Positions 60,014 to 64,000 of a DNA stretch of 64,000 bases are shown here, in pieces. This stretch comes from JAWLEV01 sp041685915 (lineage in GTDB: Bacteria; Chloroflexota; Anaerolineae; UBA1429). Both the position numbers and the translations under genes were made by a program. The notes beneath the pieces are model-generated. The model was not told where the DNA came from. It made no database searches and saw only the letters and a program-made list of their open reading frames with translations. The stretch covers positions 1 to 64,000 of the forward strand of contig JAWLEV010000003.1 in assembly GCA_041685915.1 (NCBI GenBank), written 5' to 3'. Positions within the stretch are counted from its first letter, which is position 1. Each line of letters opens with the position of its first letter.

Positions 60014-61810
60014 ATGGGTAAGGAACCACACGTTTTCAAATTCCTGAGAGATAAGGTCATCATACACTCCAGGGGTAGAATGTGCGAGACCCCCGACGAA
60101 CTTTTGACAAGCGCACCTTTTAAAAGATTCCTGAGAATCATCCTGCAGCGCCTGTCGAAAAGGAACTCGCGATTCATGGGAATATTTGGCCCCCAGACTG
60201 ACGTCCCCCCGGAGATAGACGAGGAAAGCATCACGCTTTTGATCCAAACCTTTCAACATCTGGCCAAACTGGACCGAGCCGTGGTTCCCAATATCCTGCC
60301 CGATGCAAAAGTCTTTTTTAGAGATCCGGACCTGCTGAACGACTTTGTCGAGTATCTCTATAACGCCTGGCGAGACTATGACCGCTTTATCATCATTTCC
60401 GGCTTTCAGGGAGATCAGCTGGACGAAAGACCTTATAGAACGTTTAACGAAACTGTGGAACAACTTATGCATCTGGTGCGAGGGACGTATCGCGATGTCC
60501 AGGAAAATATCACCCGTCAACATCCCCAAGTCTATCGCCAGGCGCGAGCGGGCGCAGACATTGCCACCATCGTCTCCCGCCAGAGCACCCGCGCGACATC
60601 CTGGATAGAAGGAATCCCCTATAGCAAGCTAGAGCAAATACCCATCGTTCGTCAAGTATTGCTATATCCTCCACTGGTGCTCGATCCACCGATGAACCGC
60701 CGCACAGGCCGATTCCGACGCGTCGAGGAAAATCCTCTCCTGCTTGTCCATCCCACAAGTGACGAATGGATCTGCTATCCGGCCAAGGTGGGCAAGTTAC
60801 TTGTCCTTGTCTATATCCACGAAAAGTTTCTCGAATTGGGACTTTCCCTATGCAACCTGTTCAAAGTCGCCAGCGACAAGGATCTGCAAAGCAAACCAGA
60901 CGCCATCTACATGTTCGGTGTGCCCGGCGATGTGCTGGATCGCTTTGGGTCCCTGCCCACAGTCTTCTATGACGATCCCGATAACGAGATACTGATAGCC
61001 GCCGTACCTAACGCCGACCGCTTCGGCTACTTTGGCTATCTAAAAAAGATGATACTTACGCTGCACAATGTCAAGATGATGACGATGGACCGCTTACCGT
61101 TCCATGGCGCGCTGGTCAAGATCAGATTGCATAGTCAGACGCACACCATCCTCCTCATCGGCGATAGTGGCGCCGGCAAGTCGGAAACGTTGGAGGCCTT
61201 CCGTGTGCTGAGCGAGAACGAACTCCAGGACATGATCATCATCGCCGACGATATGGGCGCCATCGATATAGCCGATGGCGATGTCCTGGGATACGGCACA
61301 GAGATCGGCGCCTTCATCCGATTGGACGATCTGCAACCCGGCTATGAATTCGGTCAGATGGGACGCGCCATATTCATGAGCCCTTCTAGGACGAATGCCC
61401 GCCTGCTTTTGCCTGTGACAACCTATCCCGATGTCGTGCAGGGTAATAAAATCGATATGATCCTCTATGCTAATAACTACCAAGAGGTGGACGAGGATCA
61501 TCCCATCATCGAACGATTCAAAGATCCCAGAGAAGCCCTCGAGGTGTTCGAACAGGGCAAAGTGATGAGCAAGGGCACCACCACCTCAAAAGGCATTGTA
61601 CACTCCTATTTTGCTAATATTTTCGGTCCCCCACAATACAGGGACCTACACGACCGGATCGCCCGTCGCTACTTTGACCATTTCTTCGCCCATAGGATAT
61701 TCGTGGCACAGATCAGGACGCGCCTGGGAATTCCAGGCTGGGAAACCAAGGGACCAGAAGAGGCAGCAAGGGCCCTGATCAAGCTGATGATGACCGACTA
61801 CCGCTCCTGA
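60014..61810 (+). CDS. HPr kinase-like P-loop protein, large
   Basis: A 598-residue cytoplasmic protein. Residues from about 360 on resemble the HPr kinase/phosphorylase core: PFHGALVKIRLHSQTHTILL leading into GDSGAGKSE (383-391), the HprK Walker A form, and later IIIADDMGAIDIADGDV. The C terminus (GIVHSYFANIFGPPQYRDLH, RIFVAQIRTRLG) recalls ATP-dependent PEP carboxykinases, the fold relative of HprK. The first 350 residues are unassigned. It is far longer than HprK (about 310) and no PTS gene is nearby, so another substrate is likely. The ATG at 60014 follows GAGAGG; a TTG one codon earlier is the alternative. Confidence 0.65.
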   Translation: MGKEPHVFKFLRDKVIIHSRGRMCETPDELLTSAPFKRFLRIILQRLSKRNSRFMGIFGPQTDVPPEIDEESITLLIQTFQHLAKLDRAVVPNILPDAKVFFRDPDLLNDFVEYLYNAWRDYDRFIIISGFQGDQLDERPYRTFNETVEQLMHLVRGTYRDVQENITRQHPQVYRQARAGADIATIVSRQSTRATSWIEGIPYSKLEQIPIVRQVLLYPPLVLDPPMNRRTGRFRRVEENPLLLVHPTSDEWICYPAKVGKLLVLVYIHEKFLELGLSLCNLFKVASDKDLQSKPDAIYMFGVPGDVLDRFGSLPTVFYDDPDNEILIAAVPNADRFGYFGYLKKMILTLHNVKMMTMDRLPFHGALVKIRLHSQTHTILLIGDSGAGKSETLEAFRVLSENELQDMIIIADDMGAIDIADGDVLGYGTEIGAFIRLDDLQPGYEFGQMGRAIFMSPSRTNARLLLPVTTYPDVVQGNKIDMILYANNYQEVDEDHPIIERFKDPREALEVFEQGKVMSKGTTTSKGIVHSYFANIFGPPQYRDLHDRIARRYFDHFFAHRIFVAQIRTRLGIPGWETKGPEEAARALIKLMMTDYRS

Positions 61811-61849
61811 TCACAATACTCTGCACACACATTAATGGAGACGTCGATC

Positions 61850-63145
61850 ATGAAAACCTACACCGAACCTGCACACGAAATACCTATCAGCCGGGACGTC
61901 GATGTACTTGTCATCGGTGGTGGCCCCGCAGGGCTGGCGGCTGCCATCGCCAGCGCCCGCCACGGCGCCCAGACGGTGCTCGTCGAGCGCTTTGGCTATC
62001 TGGGCGGCACAGCCACAGCTTCCCTCATGGCCTGCATTAACGGCTTTCGCAACCAGGTGGAACCCGACACCACACAGACGGTGCGGGGCATCGCTGAGGA
62101 GATCGTGCTCCAGCTGAAGGAACTGGATGGTCTGGGAGTGAGCCCTTATCCACAGAAATCCTATCCCGTGGACTATGCTGCGCGTAGTCCATCGAAGAAC
62201 CGAGAAGCGATTCTCCAACCTGAACCCGGACAGCTGGAATACAGCTACGCCATCGACACCGAAAAGTTCAAATATATCACCCTAAAGCTGTGTGTTGATG
62301 CGGGCGTGGATATCATGTTCCACACCTGGTTTTGTAACAGCATCGTGGAGGATGACGTCCTGCGAGGCGTAATCGTTGAGAATAAATCGGGACGCCAGGC
62401 CATGATGGCCCGGGCCATAGTGGACGCCTCCGGCGACGGCGACGTGGCCGCGCGTGCGGGCGCTCCCTTTTGGCAGACGAGCCAAGACGAAGCACCGCGA
62501 CTCAACGACACCCTGATGTATCGTATCCAGTTCGGCAAAGAGCGGCCGGAAGCGCCCTATGCCTGCGACTTTGACACCCACGCCGTCGTCTGGGGACCGG
62601 GCGTAGGTCCACTCAACGGCGTCGACGCCGACGACCTCTCTCAGGGCGAGATTGAGGCCCGGCTGCGCGTCTACGAGGACTGGGCTGCAAAACAAAGAGA
62701 GGAACCCAACCTGGCAGACGCCGAGGTCATCGCTACACCGCCGCTCCTGGGTATCCGCCAGACGCGCTTCATCGAGGGCGAATACAAACTGACCGCCGAG
62801 GACGCCATAGACGGACGTCGCTTTAGCGACGTGGTAGCCATCAGCTCCTGCCCCATCATCTCCTATTATGGCTACCGCCGCTACCTGGAACACGAGGGAT
62901 ATGACATCCCCTATCGCTCCTTGGTCCCAAAGAGAATCGACAACCTCATCGTCGCTGGCCGTTGCATCTCCAGCGAACAGCAACCCTACGAATCACACCG
63001 CGCTATGGTGCCCATCATGGCCATCGGCCAGGCAGCGGGCCTCGCAGCCGCCCTTTCCGCATCAGAGGATGTCCCACCGAGAACTCTGAACGTGAAACAT
63101 CTGCAGGATGCACTTATCGCCCAGGGCGCAGAACTGCGTAAATGA
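61850..63145 (+). CDS. FAD-dependent oxidoreductase (FAD_oxidored family)
   Basis: A 431-residue flavoprotein of the family PF12831. DVDVLVIGGGPAGLAAAIAS is the dinucleotide-binding fold, VERFGYLGGTATASL the conserved following turn, IVDASGDGDVAARAGAPF the mid-protein motif and NLIVAGRCISSEQ the second FAD segment. Members are common in glycan- and xenobiotic-degrading bacteria with uncertain substrates. The ATG at 61850 is spaced 10 bases from GGAG; the in-frame ATG at 61835 is less well placed. It follows the HprK-like gene by 39 bases. Confidence 0.82.
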   Translation: MKTYTEPAHEIPISRDVDVLVIGGGPAGLAAAIASARHGAQTVLVERFGYLGGTATASLMACINGFRNQVEPDTTQTVRGIAEEIVLQLKELDGLGVSPYPQKSYPVDYAARSPSKNREAILQPEPGQLEYSYAIDTEKFKYITLKLCVDAGVDIMFHTWFCNSIVEDDVLRGVIVENKSGRQAMMARAIVDASGDGDVAARAGAPFWQTSQDEAPRLNDTLMYRIQFGKERPEAPYACDFDTHAVVWGPGVGPLNGVDADDLSQGEIEARLRVYEDWAAKQREEPNLADAEVIATPPLLGIRQTRFIEGEYKLTAEDAIDGRRFSDVVAISSCPIISYYGYRRYLEHEGYDIPYRSLVPKRIDNLIVAGRCISSEQQPYESHRAMVPIMAIGQAAGLAAALSASEDVPPRTLNVKHLQDALIAQGAELRK

Positions 63146-63211
63146 TATGCTCACATTCCATCCTTCTATGGGGAATTATATTCCAAAATCATCAGGGGAA
63201 AGCCCTACAAA

Positions 63212-63240
63212 TTGACCCTCCCCTATCTCGATGATATAAT
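63212..63240 (+). promoter_or_regulatory. Promoter of the flippase-like gene
   Basis: TTGACC (63212-63217), 17-base spacer, TATAAT (63235-63240): near-consensus sigma-70 promoter 38 bases before the TTG start. Confidence 0.7.
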
Positions 63241-63277
63241 CACCTTGTTACAGTTTATAACAAGTGAGCATATACAA

Positions 63278-64000
63278 TTGAAAAACAAGATATATAGCCT
63301 GATAAAACTGACAATAAGCATAGGATTATTGCTTCTTCTCTTCACCCTATTCGATTTTCGTGAATCTTGGGAAGCCTTGCGGGGGATGGATTATCGCTAT
63401 TTTGGATTGGCCTTTCTTCTGTTCCAAAGTGGCCTGGTTATCCGATCTTTCCGCTGGCATTTCCTCCTTGACGCCGTTCAGGTGTCTGTCCCTATCCATC
63501 GTCTCCTATACCTCTATTATGTGGGAGAGTTCTTCAATACCTTTCTTCCATCGGGCCTCGGCGGGGATGCCGTCAAGATGTACGAACTCGCCCGCCACAG
63601 TCAAAAAAGATCTGAGGCTGTAGGTACCGTCTTTCTCGACCGTGTAGCCGGACTTGTCGTACTCTCGGCCATGGGCCTGGCAGTTTTACCGTTGGCCCCA
63701 AAATCTCTGCCCCAACAACAAATCGTCGTCTTGGGTCTTGCCTCGCTCATGGGGCTTGCTGGCCCGTGGCTCCTGCTCCAACGGCGTCTGGCCGAACGGA
63801 TAATCGGAGTCATGCCAAATATCCTGCGTCACAAAGCGCAATCCCTGTACGATGCCGTGCATACCTCTGGCACCCACGCACTGTGGAAAGCGCTACTTGT
63901 CTCGATTCCTTTCACCATAATACTTTTCGCCCTCAATTTTTCTCTCGCCCTGGGGCTGGGTATCGAGATTCCCTTTTTCTATTTCGTGATTTTTATGCCC
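63278..64000 (+). CDS. Lysylphosphatidylglycerol synthase TM-like / flippase-domain membrane protein (3' partial)
   Basis: An open frame of at least 241 codons that runs off the right edge. It begins at a TTG (63278; an earlier in-frame TTG at 63245 would be too close to the promoter). The protein has an N-terminal helix (LIKLTISIGLLLLLFTLF), a second helix, the family segment YVGEFFNTFLPSGLGGDAVKMYEL, then FLDRVAGLVVLSAMGLAVL and further helices. This matches the UPF0104/LPG_synthase_TM domain found in MprF-like lipid flippases and glycolipid-handling proteins. No synthase domain is visible in the part present. Upstream spacing (133 bases) and its own promoter set it apart from the oxidoreductase gene. 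Confidence 0.8.
   Translation, partial: MKNKIYSLIKLTISIGLLLLLFTLFDFRESWEALRGMDYRYFGLAFLLFQSGLVIRSFRWHFLLDAVQVSVPIHRLLYLYYVGEFFNTFLPSGLGGDAVKMYELARHSQKRSEAVGTVFLDRVAGLVVLSAMGLAVLPLAPKSLPQQQIVVLGLASLMGLAGPWLLLQRRLAERIIGVMPNILRHKAQSLYDAVHTSGTHALWKALLVSIPFTIILFALNFSLALGLGIEIPFFYFVIFMP

Noticed and set aside
1..64000. CRISPR arrays, rRNA or standard tRNA genes, insertion sequences
   Set aside because: I looked for regularly spaced repeats, tRNA T-arm patterns and transposase motifs; only the tmRNA T-arm and one tyrosine recombinase were found.

Overview
The window reads as one stretch of a bacterial chromosome, most likely an anaerobic, sugar-using member of Chloroflexota (Anaerolineae-like) recovered as a metagenome scaffold. 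Supporting this are the ferredoxin-linked metabolism (four-subunit PorGDAB pyruvate:ferredoxin oxidoreductase, NfnAB, aldehyde:ferredoxin oxidoreductase), many glycosidases and sulfatases, a secreted protease ending in a YLPL-type C-terminal tail, a LuxR-HTH/kelch membrane fusion and duplicated bacterial PH-domain proteins. The taxonomic call is inference: no rRNA is present. A run of 100 Ns at 5635-5734 shows it is a scaffold.

Layout. 1-5.2 kb: catabolic cluster on + (sulfatase tail, amidohydrolase, glucokinase, UroD-like corrinoid-type methyltransferase, GHL6-like glycosidase), then mobB broken by the assembly gap. 6.1-12.6 kb on -: WecA/MraY-like transferase, porGDAB and adenine deaminase. 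12.6-15.8 kb on -: Cys-type sulfatase and a cNMP-binding/PH membrane protein. 16-22.6 kb on +: LuxR-kelch fusion, OsmC + lipoamide dehydrogenase, DUF503, two small membrane proteins, nfnAB; then ThuA. 23.4-28.4 kb on -: a five-gene bacillithiol operon (MBL hydrolase, methyltransferase, bshC, bshB1, bshA). 28.6-34 kb on -: GH4, a GH106-like rhamnosidase and an FAH-family hydrolase. 34-41 kb on +: AOR, a glycosyltransferase and a subtilase. 41-44.4 kb: tmRNA (-), MTA phosphorylase (+), smpB and a Ctp protease (-). 44.5-49 kb on -: MacAB-like export system with a doubled permease. 49-51 kb: tyrosine recombinase and a gene-poor stretch. 51-53.4 kb: PdtaS/PdtaR-type two-component pair. 53.5-57.7 kb: sugar dehydrogenase and isomerase (+), a sulfatase homologue with Thr in place of the catalytic Cys, and small proteins (-). 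57.7-61.8 kb on +: a selenoprotein split by an in-frame UGA, then an HprK-like P-loop protein. 61.8-64 kb on +: FAD oxidoreductase and a truncated flippase-like membrane protein.

The strongest discovery is at 57894-59810. Two adjacent reading frames in the same phase are separated by one UGA, with a hairpin carrying a GGUC apical loop 17 nt after it. They encode one 638-residue protein: a SelW-like Rdx domain (CxxC), a UGSC-type domain whose U-S-T-C motif uses the UGA as selenocysteine, and a long C-terminal domain. A 38-codon upstream ORF overlaps its start by ATGA. Next in interest are the bacillithiol operon with an embedded methyltransferase (possible N-methyl-bacillithiol), the Thr-type sulfatase homologue, and a 134-residue protein built of four exact 27-residue repeats.

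Functionally, the genes suggest fermentation of plant- or host-derived sulfated/rhamnosylated glycans, ferredoxin-centred redox balancing, and thiol/selenol-based redox defence (bacillithiol, OsmC-Lpd, Rdx-UGSC).
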